Notes: generated from the letters alone by a model not told the origin. A stretch of 64,000 nucleotides of DNA from Microbacterium sp. RURRCA19A (GCF_900156455.1 NZ_FTNQ01000001.1:1178001-1242000), one strand, 5' to 3'; positions 9,708 to 18,636 are shown, counted from the stretch's first letter. Translations and numbers: made by a program.

Positions 9708-9750
9708 GTGAGGGGCAGGCGACATCGCCGCCCCTCACCCCTCATTTTTC
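9708..9750 (+). terminator. Intrinsic terminator after the accD-accE pair
   Basis: GTGAGGGGC (9708-9716) pairs with GCCCCTCAC (9730-9738); a T-rich stretch (CTCATTTTTC) follows. It is placed 140 bp after the epsilon-subunit stop, with nothing coding between. Confidence 0.8.
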
Positions 9751-9781
9751 GCACTCTTCCCCGGATGCAGATACCCGTCTG

Positions 9782-9811
9782 GCCCCCGGCGGCGTTCGCG
9801 CCGCGGGGGCC
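9782..9811 (-). terminator. Hairpin terminator for the kinase operon
   Basis: GCCCCCGGCGGCG and CGCCGCGGGGGC form a stem with a TTCG loop and one bulge, just beyond the stop (9823) of the last gene of the minus-strand regulatory operon. There is no T-run in the minus direction. Confidence 0.55.
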
Positions 9812-9822
9812 TCCCTTTCGCC

Positions 9823-10863
9823 TCAGTGCGGGCGGCGGATCTCGCGCCAGAGGTCGACGTCGTCCTCGTCCGCGCCGGCACCCGCAGCCGCCGTGCGCCC
9901 CACGACCGTGACCGCGACCTCGTGGTGGGGCGACGTCCGGATGATCAGGCGCTCGGAGGAGGCCTGCTCGACGATGCCCGCCAATTCGGCCCGGATGTCG
10001 TGCAGCGCCGACGCCGGCAGGTCTTCGAGGCCGCCCTCGTCGAAGAGCATCACGATCGTCCCGCGACGACGAGCCGCGTCGATCTGAGCGCGCACCGCCT
10101 CGTCGAGGAGGCGCGGACTGCGCAACTCGTCGCGCAGACTCTGCTCCGCCAGGCGCGCCGCGTTCTTCTCGCTCGGACGCAGATTGCCGCCCGTCTCGAT
10201 CGTGCGACCGAGCACCGGGCCCGCGACGTGAAGTGCCCGCTGCACGTGCAGGCGCCGCTCCCGCTGACGCCCGCTCTGCGAGGCCTGCCAGGCGGAGGCC
10301 GCCTGCTGGAGCTCGGACAACTGCTCGGCGTCGCGAGCGACGCGGTCGAGAGCCGTCGTGATCAGCTGGGCCACGGCCACCCACACGAGCGACCCCACGA
10401 GCCCCATGCTGAGCGCGGAGAGCGGCCCCAGCCACGCCGCTGCCGACCCGGCCAGGATCCCCGTGCCGACCCAGGCGACGATCGGTCGGCGACGCACCAT
10501 CACGACGGTCATCAGCGCGCCGATGCCCCCGATGACCCACGTGACGAAGGGCTGCGCGCGACCGGCCTCGCTCACCGCGGCGAAAGCCGCGTTCGGGACG
10601 ATGGCGGCCGCCAACAGCGCGAGCACGACGGCCCAGCGGGGAGGCGCGAGCCGAGTGCCGGCATCCCCCTCGCCCGAGACGGCAGCCGGCCGACGCGTCG
10701 GCAGGAGGATCCAGAGCCACGTGATCGGCAGGTACAGAACGAGCGCGGCGATCAGCAACCACCCTCGCTCGACGGTGTCGGGGAGCGTCCAGAGGAGGCT
10801 GCGCGCGGCGAGGTAGGCCGTGAAGGCCAGGCCGATGCCCGACAGGATGGAGCGGACGGTCAC
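9823..10863 (-). CDS. Membrane protein related to a histidine kinase but without an ATPase domain
   Basis: A 346-residue protein with four or five hydrophobic segments in the first 160 residues (for example GIGLAFTAYLAARSLLW, GWLLIAALVLYLPITWLWI, WAVVLALLAAAIV, ALSMGLVGSLVWVAVAQLI). A helical stretch RDAEQLSELQQAASAWQ at the dimerisation-helix position of NarX-type kinases follows, then a soluble domain with the segment RRRGTIVMLFDEGG. No N, G1 or G2 ATP-binding boxes and no phospho-His motif are visible. Start GTG 10863 overlaps the kinase stop by four bases. It may sense or modulate within the same system, but this is inference. Confidence 0.7.
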   Translation of the reverse strand: MTVRSILSGIGLAFTAYLAARSLLWTLPDTVERGWLLIAALVLYLPITWLWILLPTRRPAAVSGEGDAGTRLAPPRWAVVLALLAAAIVPNAAFAAVSEAGRAQPFVTWVIGGIGALMTVVMVRRRPIVAWVGTGILAGSAAAWLGPLSALSMGLVGSLVWVAVAQLITTALDRVARDAEQLSELQQAASAWQASQSGRQRERRLHVQRALHVAGPVLGRTIETGGNLRPSEKNAARLAEQSLRDELRSPRLLDEAVRAQIDAARRRGTIVMLFDEGGLEDLPASALHDIRAELAGIVEQASSERLIIRTSPHHEVAVTVVGRTAAAGAGADEDDVDLWREIRRPH

Positions 10864-12119
10864 CAGCGATCCCCGCTCTCCCACTCGAGGGTCACCGTCG
10901 TGCCCGCCGGCGAGGAGTCCACGGTCGAGCGGCCGCCCACCGCGGTCACGCGCGCGATGATCGACCCCCGGATCCCGAGCCGATCGGCGGGGATCGCATT
11001 CACGTCGAAGCCGCGACCCGCGTCGCGCACCCGGATGGTCACACCCCCGGGCTCGGCGGACCCGGAGACCTCCACGGTCAGCGCCCGGGCCTCGGCGTGC
11101 TGCACGGCGTTGGCGACGGCCTGCATCGCGGCGAGCACGAGCGCCCGGGCGACGCGACCCGGCACCCGGGGCGTACCTTCCTGCACGCGGCGCGTGACCG
11201 CCAGCTCCACTCCGAAGTCGCGGGCCGAGGTCTCGATGTCGTCGGCCAGGGCCACGGCGTCCATCGGCTCGTCGCTGCCCTCGAGCGCGTCCTTCTCGGC
11301 GTTGGCGAGTCGAGTGAGGGCTTCGCGCGCCATGCTGACGGCGAGCGTGCGCTCGCGCGGGGTCGCCGCGCGTTCCGCTGCGAGCAGAGCACCCAGCACG
11401 CTGTCGTGCATGAGGGCGGCGACGGCGACGCGCTCGCGCTCGGTCGCCGCGGTGGCGGCGGCTTGCGCGTAGCTCGCGACGGCGCGGGCACGCGTCTCGT
11501 CGACGTTCGCGGCGATCGAGCGGTACATCCAGGTGAGCGTGACGAGGACGCTGCCCAGGAGGAGCGCGAAGGAGACGTCGAGCGCGACGGGCAGGAGGAA
11601 CTCCGGCCGCCCGCCCGCCTGGAGCAGGCGGACCACGCCGAACAGGAGCGGCGCCGCCACCGTCCAGGCGACCTGCAGAGGGAGCGGGAAGGCCACGACC
11701 GTCGCGACCGTCGCCACGTTGATCAGGTAGAAGATCCAGGGGTTCTCGGTGGGCGACGGAGCCTGCTCGCCGCCCATCGTGGCGATCGGCCACAGGCCGA
11801 GGGCCACCATGAACAGCACGGCGAACAGACCGGAGAACACTCGGGCGAACCGGTTCACCGCGCACGCGATGACCATCGCGACGAGCGGGACGAAGACCCC
11901 GATGACGAGGGGGAGGTGCCACCCCGGGGACTCATCGCTCGGTCCGAAGGCGGCGACGAAGGCCTGGACGCCGAGGACCAGGCAGGCCGGCCCGACCAGC
12001 AGCGTGATGACGCGTTCGATGCGCTTCTGCGTGAACGAGCCGGGGTCGTCGCTGGTCTCGCGCGTGTGGGGGATCCGCCCCCACGCCTCGTCGAGGACGG
12101 ACCGCTCGACGTCAGGCAT
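10860..12119 (-). CDS. Sensor histidine kinase, NarL-partner type
   Basis: A 419-residue kinase. The first 200 residues hold about five or six membrane segments and no large external domain. The dimerisation helix contains VAVAALMHDSVLGALL, with the likely phospho-accepting His at residue 238, and the ATPase domain shows AVANAVQHAEA (N box), RDAGRGFD (G1) and a short C-terminal G2 region ending TTVTLEWESGDRW. It overlaps the response regulator upstream by eight bases and the ATPase-less paralogue downstream by four, so all three form one operon. The signal sensed is unknown. Confidence 0.87.
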   Translation of the reverse strand: MPDVERSVLDEAWGRIPHTRETSDDPGSFTQKRIERVITLLVGPACLVLGVQAFVAAFGPSDESPGWHLPLVIGVFVPLVAMVIACAVNRFARVFSGLFAVLFMVALGLWPIATMGGEQAPSPTENPWIFYLINVATVATVVAFPLPLQVAWTVAAPLLFGVVRLLQAGGRPEFLLPVALDVSFALLLGSVLVTLTWMYRSIAANVDETRARAVASYAQAAATAATERERVAVAALMHDSVLGALLAAERAATPRERTLAVSMAREALTRLANAEKDALEGSDEPMDAVALADDIETSARDFGVELAVTRRVQEGTPRVPGRVARALVLAAMQAVANAVQHAEARALTVEVSGSAEPGGVTIRVRDAGRGFDVNAIPADRLGIRGSIIARVTAVGGRSTVDSSPAGTTVTLEWESGDRW

Positions 12120-12777
12120 CTCGGGGGGTCTCGGGCGTCTCGTGGAGGATTCCGTCCTCCATCGCCCGCCGCAGCAGATCGACCTTCGTCGGGGCGGGGC
12201 GACCCACCTCGACGTACTTCACGCGGACGCGCGTGATGTTCTCCTTGGCCGTGGAGTACGCCACTCCCAGACGCTCGGCGACGGCCTTGAGGGGCAGCCC
12301 CGCGGCGTACAGCCGCAGCACCTCTCGCTCGCGTGCGGAGAGCTGCGCATCGGCGAACGCGCGATCGCCCTCGACGGCACTGGCCCACTCGACGTTGTCG
12401 AGGAGCTCGCCCCGGGCGACGGTGTCGATGGCCGCCAGGACCTCGTGCGTCGGCGAGGACTTGCTGACGATGCCGGCGGCGCCGGCGGCGAGCGCCTCGC
12501 GCACCGCGGCCGGCCGATCGGCGACGCTGTGGATGATCACGCTCGAACCGTCGCGCACGACACGGTCGACGTTCTCGGAGACGGTGGTGCCGTCGCCGAG
12601 CGTGAGGTCGAGCACCACCACGTCGGCGGGAGCCTCCCCTGCGGCACGGCGCCAATCGAGGTACGCGGCGACGTTCGCCCCCGACGAGACCACGTGGAAC
12701 GACTCGGTCTGCGCCAACGCCGCCTCGAGGCCGAGTCGGACCGATTCATGGTCATCGATGAGGGCGACGCGCGTCAT
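12112..12777 (-). CDS. LuxR/NarL-family response regulator
   Basis: A 221-residue two-domain regulator. The receiver domain shows ALIDDHE (acidic pair at 8-9), VVVLDLTLGDG with the phospho-accepting Asp57, and SKSS with the conserved Lys106. The C-terminal LuxR helix-turn-helix begins LSAREREVLRLYAAG (147-160). ATG 12777 is preceded at 6 nt by TACGAT (minus strand 12789-12784), so translation is probably leaderless. It is first in an operon with the histidine kinase and the kinase-like paralogue, its presumed phosphodonor system. Targets are unknown. Confidence 0.92.
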   Translation of the reverse strand: MTRVALIDDHESVRLGLEAALAQTESFHVVSSGANVAAYLDWRRAAGEAPADVVVLDLTLGDGTTVSENVDRVVRDGSSVIIHSVADRPAAVREALAAGAAGIVSKSSPTHEVLAAIDTVARGELLDNVEWASAVEGDRAFADAQLSAREREVLRLYAAGLPLKAVAERLGVAYSTAKENITRVRVKYVEVGRPAPTKVDLLRRAMEDGILHETPETPRDA

Positions 12778-12822
12778 CCCCTCATCGTATCGGCGCGGCC
12801 CCTCCGCCGCCGGGAGTGCACA

Positions 12823-12838
12823 CCCGCCGATCGGCGGG
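12823..12838 (-). terminator. Short palindrome abutting the RNA methyltransferase stop
   Basis: CCCGCCGATCGGCGGG is a perfect 16-bp palindrome directly after the stop codon (12841-12839 on the minus strand). It may end transcription of the methyltransferase gene and insulate the response-regulator promoter. No T-run is seen. Confidence 0.5.
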
Positions 12839-14086
12839 TCATCGCCGCAGGGCGACGACCGCCTCGACGTGGTGGGAGTGGGGGAAGAGGTCGAGACCGT
12901 GGACGTCTCCGTCGACGCGGTACCCGTGCACCGCGAACGTCGCCAGGTCCCGCGCGAGCGCGACGGGGTCGCAGGCCACGTAGACCACCGCGCGGGGATC
13001 GAGTCCCGCGATCCCCTCGACGACCTCGCGGCCGGCCCCGGCGCGAGGCGGGTCGAGGACGACGACACCGCGGGAGATCCGCTCCCGCTCTCGCTCCGAG
13101 GCGTCCGCGCGCAGTCGGGCGACGTAGCGGTCGACCCGCGCCGTCTCCGCGCGCGCGCCGACCCACTGGGCGAGATTCTCCCCCGCATGCTCCGTCGCGC
13201 GCGCGTCGCTCTCGACGCTGACGACCCGGGTGGATGCGCCGCCGATGTCGGCCAGCGCCGCGGCGAACAGCCCCACCCCTCCGTAGAGGTCGAGGTGAAC
13301 GGCATCCGGGTCCAGCTCTCCCGCCGCCGAGCGGACACGGTCGGCGACCGCCTGGGTGAGAGCTCCCGCCGCCAGGCGGTGGACCTGCCAGAAGCCGCCC
13401 GCGTCGACACGGAAGACGCGGTCGCCCACGCGCTCCTCGACGACCTCGGCCGTCCCGGTCGCGGGAGCTCGGTCGGGGCGAGGGAGGACGCGCACCCGCC
13501 CGTCGGCGGGCTGCACGAGGTCGATCCGGCCCGGCGCGGCGCCGCGCAGATCGGCGGCCGCGCGGGCGATCGCGTCCGTCGCAAGCGGAAGATCGGGCGT
13601 CTCGACCACGCGGTGCGACCGGGGGGCGAACGGGCCCACACGGCCGGCCTCGTCGACGTGCAGGCTCACGCGCGTCCGCCAACGCGTGCCGTCGGACGTC
13701 TCGTCGTCCCCGGCCGGCCGGACCGACACGGGGAGTTCGAGTCGACCGACGCGTTCGAGGGACTCGCGGATCACGCGCTCCTTCAGCAGCCGCTGCTGAC
13801 CGAGCTCGATGTGGCCGAACTCCGCACCGCCGACGCGTTCGTCGGGCGAACGGTCGATCGCGGCCGACGGCCACACGTGCGGGCGACGCTCGGGCGCGGC
13901 ATCCAGGACCTCGAGGGCCTCGGCGCGCCAGAACGCCTTCTTCCGCGTGTCGGTGAGACGGACGCGCACCCGCTCGCCCGGCAGGGTGTCCGGGACGAAG
14001 ACCACGCGGCCCTCGTGGCGCCCGACGAAGATGCCGCCGTGGGCGACTCCGGTGATGTCGAGATCGATGAGGTCGCCGTTCTGCAT
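12839..14086 (-). CDS. Class I SAM-dependent RNA (uracil-5) methyltransferase, TrmA/RlmD family
   Basis: A 415-residue enzyme. The N-terminal 60 residues (LIDLDITGVAHGGIFVGRHEGRV) form a TRAM RNA-binding domain. The C-terminal half is a Rossmann methyltransferase with LDLYGGVGLFAAALAD (SAM loop), VVLDPPRAG (catalytic motif) and VYVACDPVALARDL, whose Cys is the nucleophile of m5U methylases. The four-Cys iron-sulphur cluster of the RumA/RlmD branch is not present in the N-terminal part. Start ATG 14086 has GGAGG right upstream. Substrate (rRNA or tRNA uridine) cannot be fixed. It is divergent from maf. Confidence 0.88.
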   Translation of the reverse strand: MQNGDLIDLDITGVAHGGIFVGRHEGRVVFVPDTLPGERVRVRLTDTRKKAFWRAEALEVLDAAPERRPHVWPSAAIDRSPDERVGGAEFGHIELGQQRLLKERVIRESLERVGRLELPVSVRPAGDDETSDGTRWRTRVSLHVDEAGRVGPFAPRSHRVVETPDLPLATDAIARAAADLRGAAPGRIDLVQPADGRVRVLPRPDRAPATGTAEVVEERVGDRVFRVDAGGFWQVHRLAAGALTQAVADRVRSAAGELDPDAVHLDLYGGVGLFAAALADIGGASTRVVSVESDARATEHAGENLAQWVGARAETARVDRYVARLRADASERERERISRGVVVLDPPRAGAGREVVEGIAGLDPRAVVYVACDPVALARDLATFAVHGYRVDGDVHGLDLFPHSHHVEAVVALRR

Positions 14087-14143
14087 CCTCCGAGCCTGTC
14101 ATACGACGATCCGCCGCGGCCGCGTCGTCGGTAGCGTGGACGC

Positions 14144-14791
14144 ATGCGCGTGTGCCTGGCATCCACCTCCCCCGCTCGTCTCATGCTGCTGCGGCAGGCC
14201 GGGATCGAGCCGGAGACCCGGGCTCCCCGAGTGGACGAGGAGGCGGTGATCGCCGAGGTCGAGGCGTCCGAGGGGCGCTCGCTTCCGGCGCCGGAGCACG
14301 TCCTGCTGCTCGCACGCCGAAAGGCCGCCGACGTCGCGTCCCTTCTGGCCGAGGAAGGATCGGGTTTCGACGGATTCGTCATCGGCGGCGACTCGATGTT
14401 CGCTCTCGGCGACGAGATCCTCGGCAAGCCCTACACCGCCGAGGCCGCGACCGCGCGCTGGCGCGACATGCGCGGGCGCACGGGCGTGCTGCACTCCGGA
14501 CACAGCGTGTTCCGCGTGACGCCCGGCCAGAAGCCCCGGGAGGCGTTCGCCGGTGCGGAAGCATCGGTGACATTCGCCGCCGACGTCGACGACGACGAGA
14601 TCGCCGCCTACGTCGCCAGCGGCGAGCCGCTGCTCGTCGCCGGCGCGTTCACCGTCGACAGCCTGGGCGGCGCCTTCATCGAGCGCGTCGAGGGAGATCC
14701 GTCGACGGTGGTGGGGATGTCGCTGTCGACGGTGCGGCGCCTCGTCCGTGAACTCGGCGGGTCATGGACCGACCTCTGGAACCGTTCGTAG
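14144..14791 (+). CDS. maf: Maf-family nucleoside triphosphate pyrophosphatase
   Basis: A 215-residue protein that hydrolyses non-canonical or pyrimidine NTPs to NMP and pyrophosphate. The N-terminal LASTSPARLMLLRQAGI is the Maf signature; VIGGDSMF is the catalytic Asp region, and LGKPYTAEAATARWRDMRGRTGVLHSGHSVF and DSLGGAFIERVEGDPSTVVGMSL follow in canonical order. ATG 14144 lies 6 nt after TAGCGT (14132-14137), so the mRNA is probably leaderless. Most Maf proteins have a Thr-Asp pair in the active-site loop; here the loop reads GGDSM, as in several actinobacterial members. Confidence 0.92.
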   Translation: MRVCLASTSPARLMLLRQAGIEPETRAPRVDEEAVIAEVEASEGRSLPAPEHVLLLARRKAADVASLLAEEGSGFDGFVIGGDSMFALGDEILGKPYTAEAATARWRDMRGRTGVLHSGHSVFRVTPGQKPREAFAGAEASVTFAADVDDDEIAAYVASGEPLLVAGAFTVDSLGGAFIERVEGDPSTVVGMSLSTVRRLVRELGGSWTDLWNRS

Positions 14792-14868
14792 ACTCCCGCA
14801 CACGTTTTTCGGCGTTTCTTGTCGAGGAGGGTCAAAAGACGCGCACCTCCCCTCGCTAGGCTGGACGA

Positions 14869-16635
14869 ATGCCGAAGATCGCCAAGGTTCTCGTCGCCAA
14901 CCGCGGCGAGATCGCCGTCCGTGTCATCCGCGCCGCACGCGATTCGGGAAAGGCGTCGGTCGCCGTCTACGCCGACCAGGACCGTGACGCCCTGCACACC
15001 CGCCTCGCCGACGAGGCGTACGCGCTCGAGGGCGCGACCAGCGCCGACACGTACCTTTCGATTGAGAAGATCCTCTCGGTCGCCCGCCGCTCCGGTGCCG
15101 ACGCCGTGCACCCCGGTTACGGCTTCCTCGCCGAGAACGCCGACTTCGCCCGCGCCGTGATCGACGCGGGTCTCGTGTGGATCGGCCCCTCCCCCGAGGC
15201 CATCGAGGCCCTCGGCGACAAAGTGACCGCGCGCCACGTCGCCGAGAAGGTCGGCGCCCCGCTCGCACCCGGCACCCCCGGCCCCGTCTCGGGCGCCGAC
15301 GAGGTCATCGCGTTCGCCGAGCAGGTGGGCCTGCCGATCGCCATCAAGGCCGCCTACGGCGGCGGCGGGCGCGGGCTGAAGGTCGCGCGCGAGCTCGACG
15401 AGGTCGCCGAGATGTTCGAGTCGGCCACGCGCGAGGCCGTCGCCGCGTTCGGCCGCGGCGAATGCTTCGTCGAGAAGTACCTCGACAAGCCGCGCCACGT
15501 CGAGACGCAGTGCCTCGCGGATGCGGCCGGCAACGTCGTCGTCGTCTCCACACGCGACTGCTCGCTGCAGCGGCGCCACCAGAAGCTCGTCGAGGAGGCC
15601 CCGGCGCCGTTCCTCAGCGACGAGCAGAACGCGATCCTCTACTCGGCATCCAAGGCGATCCTCCGCGAGGTCGGCTACGTCGGTGCCGGCACGTGCGAGT
15701 TCCTCATCGGTGCCGACGGCACGATCTCGTTCCTCGAGGTCAACACGCGCCTCCAGGTGGAGCACCCGGTCTCCGAGGAGGTCACGGGCCTCGACCTCGT
15801 CCGGGAGCAGTTCCGCATCGCCGAGGGCGAGGAACTCGGGTACGACGACCCCGCCCCCGTCGGTCACTCGTTCGAATTCCGCATCAACGGCGAGGACCCG
15901 GGCCGCAACTTCCTGCCCCAGCCCGGCCCCATCCACGTCTTCAAGACCTTCGGCGGTCCGGGGCTGCGTCTCGACTCCGGCGTGACGGCGGGCGACAGCG
16001 TCTCGGGCGCCTTCGACTCGCTGCTGGCGAAGATCATCGTCACCGGACGCGACCGCGCCGAGGCGCTCGAGCGCGCCCGCCGCGCCCTCGACGAATTCGA
16101 GGTCGCGGGCCTGCCCACCGTGCTCCCCTTCCACCGCAAGGTCGTCCGCGACCCCGCGTTCACCGCCGACGACGGCACGTTCGGCGTCTTCACCCGCTGG
16201 ATCGAGACCGAGTTCGTCAACGACATCCCCGCGTGGGACGGTGAGCTCGAAGCACCCGCCGAGGCTCAGGGCCGTCACACCGTGGTCGTCGAGGTCGGCG
16301 GCAAGCGCCTGGAGGTCAGCCTCCCCGACCGGATCGCCGTCCCCGCCGCCAAGCCCGGACGCCCGGCCGCCGCACCGCCGTCGCGCCGGTCCCACTCCGC
16401 GTCACCGACCGCCGGAGCCACCGGCGACGCCGTGAAGTCCCCGATGCAGGCCACGGTCGTGAAGATCGCGGTCGAGGAGGGCCAGCAGGTCGTCAAGGGC
16501 GACCTCGTCGTCGTGCTCGAGGCCATGAAGATGGAGCAGCCGATCCAGGCGCACAAGGACGGCACCGTCGCCGGCATCGACGCGACCCCCGGCTCGACCG
16601 TCGCGGCCGGCCACCCGCTGCTGCTGATCAGCTGA
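14869..16635 (+). CDS. Acetyl/propionyl-CoA carboxylase, biotin carboxylase and BCCP subunit
   Basis: A 588-residue fusion of biotin carboxylase (about 1-450) and a C-terminal biotin carrier domain. Landmarks are [33 protein letters not shown], the ATP-grasp loop [42 protein letters not shown] and EAMKMEQ, with the biotinyl Lys at about residue 554. An Ala/Pro-rich linker joins the two parts. ATG 14869 is 6 nt after TAGGCT (14857-14862). It supplies carboxybiotin to the AccD/AccE proteins 5 kb upstream and is the expected substrate of BirA. Confidence 0.96.
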   Translation: MPKIAKVLVANRGEIAVRVIRAARDSGKASVAVYADQDRDALHTRLADEAYALEGATSADTYLSIEKILSVARRSGADAVHPGYGFLAENADFARAVIDAGLVWIGPSPEAIEALGDKVTARHVAEKVGAPLAPGTPGPVSGADEVIAFAEQVGLPIAIKAAYGGGGRGLKVARELDEVAEMFESATREAVAAFGRGECFVEKYLDKPRHVETQCLADAAGNVVVVSTRDCSLQRRHQKLVEEAPAPFLSDEQNAILYSASKAILREVGYVGAGTCEFLIGADGTISFLEVNTRLQVEHPVSEEVTGLDLVREQFRIAEGEELGYDDPAPVGHSFEFRINGEDPGRNFLPQPGPIHVFKTFGGPGLRLDSGVTAGDSVSGAFDSLLAKIIVTGRDRAEALERARRALDEFEVAGLPTVLPFHRKVVRDPAFTADDGTFGVFTRWIETEFVNDIPAWDGELEAPAEAQGRHTVVVEVGGKRLEVSLPDRIAVPAAKPGRPAAAPPSRRSHSASPTAGATGDAVKSPMQATVVKIAVEEGQQVVKGDLVVVLEAMKMEQPIQAHKDGTVAGIDATPGSTVAAGHPLLLIS

Positions 16636-16701
16636 GGCATCCCGTTCTCGTCCGACGCCGCGTCCCTCCGGGGGCGCGGCGTCGGCGTAACTGTGCGGTG
16701 C

Positions 16702-16791
16702 CGTTGCGCTTTGCGGCAGCGTTGCGCTGGGCGGCGTCGTTGCGCTGGGCGGCGTCGTTGCGCTGGGCGGCAGCGTTGCGCTGGGCGGCTG
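16702..16791 (+). repeat. 18-bp tandem repeat, five copies
   Basis: Units starting CGTTGCGCTGGGCGGC at 16702, 16720, 16738, 16756 and 16774. The middle three are nearly identical; the first has TTTG in place of GGG. It ends 15 bp before hairpin copy B. There are no spacers, so it is not a CRISPR array. Confidence 0.92.
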
Positions 16792-16806
16792 CGCCGCGCA
16801 ACTGCG

Positions 16807-16873
16807 CGATAAACGGCATCCACGACGATAAACGCCACGACGGCGCGTTTCTCGCCGTAGATCGCGTTTATCG
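16807..16873 (+). repeat. 67-bp hairpin element, copy B
   Basis: Same length and plan as copy A: left end CGATAAACGGCATCC, right end GATCGCGTTTATCG, inner CGTTTC arm, middle CACGACGGCGCG. The left arm matches copy A and the right arm matches copy D, as if arms had been exchanged between variants. Confidence 0.9.
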
Positions 16874-16987
16874 GCGGAGTTGCGCAACTCCCCGCGCGCG
16901 ACGCGGGCACGCTGTGGCGCGGTGTCGCGCAGTGTGCCGGGGCGGCCCCGCCGTGCGCCGACGCGGCCCCGGCGCCGCGCCCCGGTC

Positions 16988-17054
16988 CGATAAACGCCGT
17001 TCCTGACGAGAAACGGGGCGACAGTGCGTTTCTCATCGCAGACGGCGTTTATCG
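16988..17054 (+). repeat. 67-bp hairpin element, copy C
   Basis: Left end CGATAAACGCCGTT, right end GACGGCGTTTATCG, inner arms GAGAAACG and CGTTTCTC, loop GGGGCGACAG. It lies 114 bp beyond copy B in the same orientation. Confidence 0.9.
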
Positions 17055-17108
17055 CCACCCATTGCACCCCCAGGCACCGCCGCTTCCGGCCGCGGCAGCG
17101 CGCGCCCC

Positions 17109-17168
17109 GGCCGCACCCCCGCCGCGTGCCCCGACGCGCCTCGCCGCCGGCCGCACCCCCGCCGCGTG
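17109..17168 (+). repeat. 20-bp direct repeat, two copies 40 bp apart
   Basis: GGCCGCACCCCCGCCGCGTG occurs at 17109-17128 and 17149-17168 without mismatch, just before the stop of the LpdA-like gene and just after hairpin copy C. Confidence 0.85.
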
Positions 17169-17175
17169 GCCGCGT

Positions 17176-18636
17176 TCAGTCCTCGCCGGGATCGTCTCGG
17201 TCGACGATGTGCATCGCGCGGGCAGCGTCGGTGATGCTCGATGTCAGCGACGGGTACACCGCGAACACGCGGGCGACCTGGTCGACGGTGAGGCGACGCT
17301 CGACGGCGATCGCGATCGGATAGATGAGCTCCGAGGCGCGCGGGGCGACGATGACGCCGCCCATGACGGTTCCGCTCCCCTGCCGCGCGATGAGCTTGAC
17401 GAAGCCGTCGGTGATGCCCTGCATCTTCGCCCGCGGATTGGCCGACAGCGGCAGCTTCTTCACGACCCCGGCGATCTTCCCGTCGGCGATGTCCTGCTCG
17501 CTGAAACCGACCGTCGCGATCTCGGGCGCGGTGAAGATGTTCGCCGTGATGCGGCGGGTCTCCAGCGGGATCACGACGTCGCCGAGCGCATGGAAGACGG
17601 CCTGACGCCCCTGCATGGATGCCACGGATGCCAGCGGGAAGAAGTTCGTGCAGTCGCCCGCGGCGTAGATGTTGGGCACCGACGTGCGCGCGACGCGGTT
17701 GACGCGGATGTGGCCCGACGGCGTCATCTGGACGCCCGCCTGCTCGAGCCCGATACCGGCGGTGTTGGGGATGGAACCGACGGCCATGAGGCAGTGGCTG
17801 CCCTCGATCGTGCGGCCGTCGGCGAGCGTCACGGTGACGCCGTCACCGGTGTTCACGACCGAGTCGGCGCGCGCCTTCGACAGCAGGGTCATGCCGCCCC
17901 GCTGGAAGACGCGCTCCAGCACGGCCGCGGCATCCTGATCTTCCCCGGGGAGAACCTGGTCGCGGCTGGAGACGAGCGTCACCTTCGCGCCGAGGTTCAT
18001 GTACGCCGAGGCGAACTCGGCGCCGGTCACACCCGAGCCGACGACGATGAGGTGCTGCGGGACGGACTTCATGTTGTACAGCTGGGTCCACGTGAGGATG
18101 CGCTCGCCGTCGGGCTGTGCGGACGGCAGCTCGCGCGGCGAGGCGCCCACCGACACCACGAGCGTCTCGGCCTCGATGCGGTCGAAGTCGGTGCCGCCCG
18201 CCTCCGTCGAGACGACGACCGCGCCGGAGCCGTCGAGGCGTCCTTGGCCGGAGATGATGCGGACGCCCGCCTCGAGCAGCGACGAACGCATGTCGTCCGA
18301 CTGCTGCCGCGCGAGCGAGAGCAGCCGTTGATTGACCGCGGCCAGGTTGATCGCGACCTCGGGGGCCAGGGGCTTGCCGCGGTCGTCCTTGGCGAAGAGC
18401 TGCACGCCCAGCTCGCCGGCGTTGCGGATCGCCACGGCGGCATCGGCGGTCGCGATGAGCGTCTTCGACGGCACGACGTCGGTGATGACGGCCGAGCCGC
18501 CCACGCCCGCCCGCTCGACGAGAGTCACGTCGGCGCCGAGCTGGGCGGCGGAGAGAGCCGCTTCGTAGCCGCCGGGGCCCCCGCCGACGATCGCGACGGA
18601 CTGCTTGCGCTCGAAGCTCTGCACCATGGCATCCAT
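17176..18636 (-). CDS. LpdA-like NAD(P)H-quinone reductase (flavoprotein disulfide reductase family)
   Basis: A 486-residue flavoprotein (483 if ATG 18627 is used). VAIVGGGPGGYEAAL is the FAD-binding loop, VVGSGVTGAEFASAYMNLGAKVTLV the NAD(P)H-binding fold and YAAGDCTNFFPLASVA the second FAD motif. Where true dihydrolipoamide dehydrogenases have the redox pair GGTCLNxGCIPSK, this protein reads GGSAVITDVVPSKTL, so both active-site cysteines are absent. The same substitution is known in mycobacterial LpdA (Rv3303c), a quinone reductase. It is divergent from punA. The exact Met is uncertain; a TAGGGA sequence just upstream could be the -10 box. Confidence 0.88.
   Translation of the reverse strand: MDAMVQSFERKQSVAIVGGGPGGYEAALSAAQLGADVTLVERAGVGGSAVITDVVPSKTLIATADAAVAIRNAGELGVQLFAKDDRGKPLAPEVAINLAAVNQRLLSLARQQSDDMRSSLLEAGVRIISGQGRLDGSGAVVVSTEAGGTDFDRIEAETLVVSVGASPRELPSAQPDGERILTWTQLYNMKSVPQHLIVVGSGVTGAEFASAYMNLGAKVTLVSSRDQVLPGEDQDAAAVLERVFQRGGMTLLSKARADSVVNTGDGVTVTLADGRTIEGSHCLMAVGSIPNTAGIGLEQAGVQMTPSGHIRVNRVARTSVPNIYAAGDCTNFFPLASVASMQGRQAVFHALGDVVIPLETRRITANIFTAPEIATVGFSEQDIADGKIAGVVKKLPLSANPRAKMQGITDGFVKLIARQGSGTVMGGVIVAPRASELIYPIAIAVERRLTVDQVARVFAVYPSLTSSITDAARAMHIVDRDDPGED

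Larger units (their letters stand above)
16636..17175. other. 540-bp non-coding gap with repeats
   Basis: The gap lies between the convergent 3' ends of accA3 and the LpdA-like gene. It holds a five-copy 18-bp tandem repeat, hairpin copies B and C, and a 20-bp direct repeat. I see no convincing gene; the open frames crossing it are low-complexity. Confidence 0.8.

Noticed and set aside
16702..16791. Possible CRISPR array
   Set aside because: The 18-bp units are contiguous with no spacers and no cas genes are near; it is a plain tandem repeat.
16636..17175. Small genes in the repeat-rich gap, for example the frame at 16698-17006
   Set aside because: Translations are repetitive Leu/Arg/Trp/Ala strings that follow the tandem repeat, with no ribosome binding site or known motif.
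17176..18636. Dihydrolipoamide dehydrogenase (Lpd)
   Set aside because: Both redox cysteines are absent, so the LpdA quinone-reductase assignment is better.
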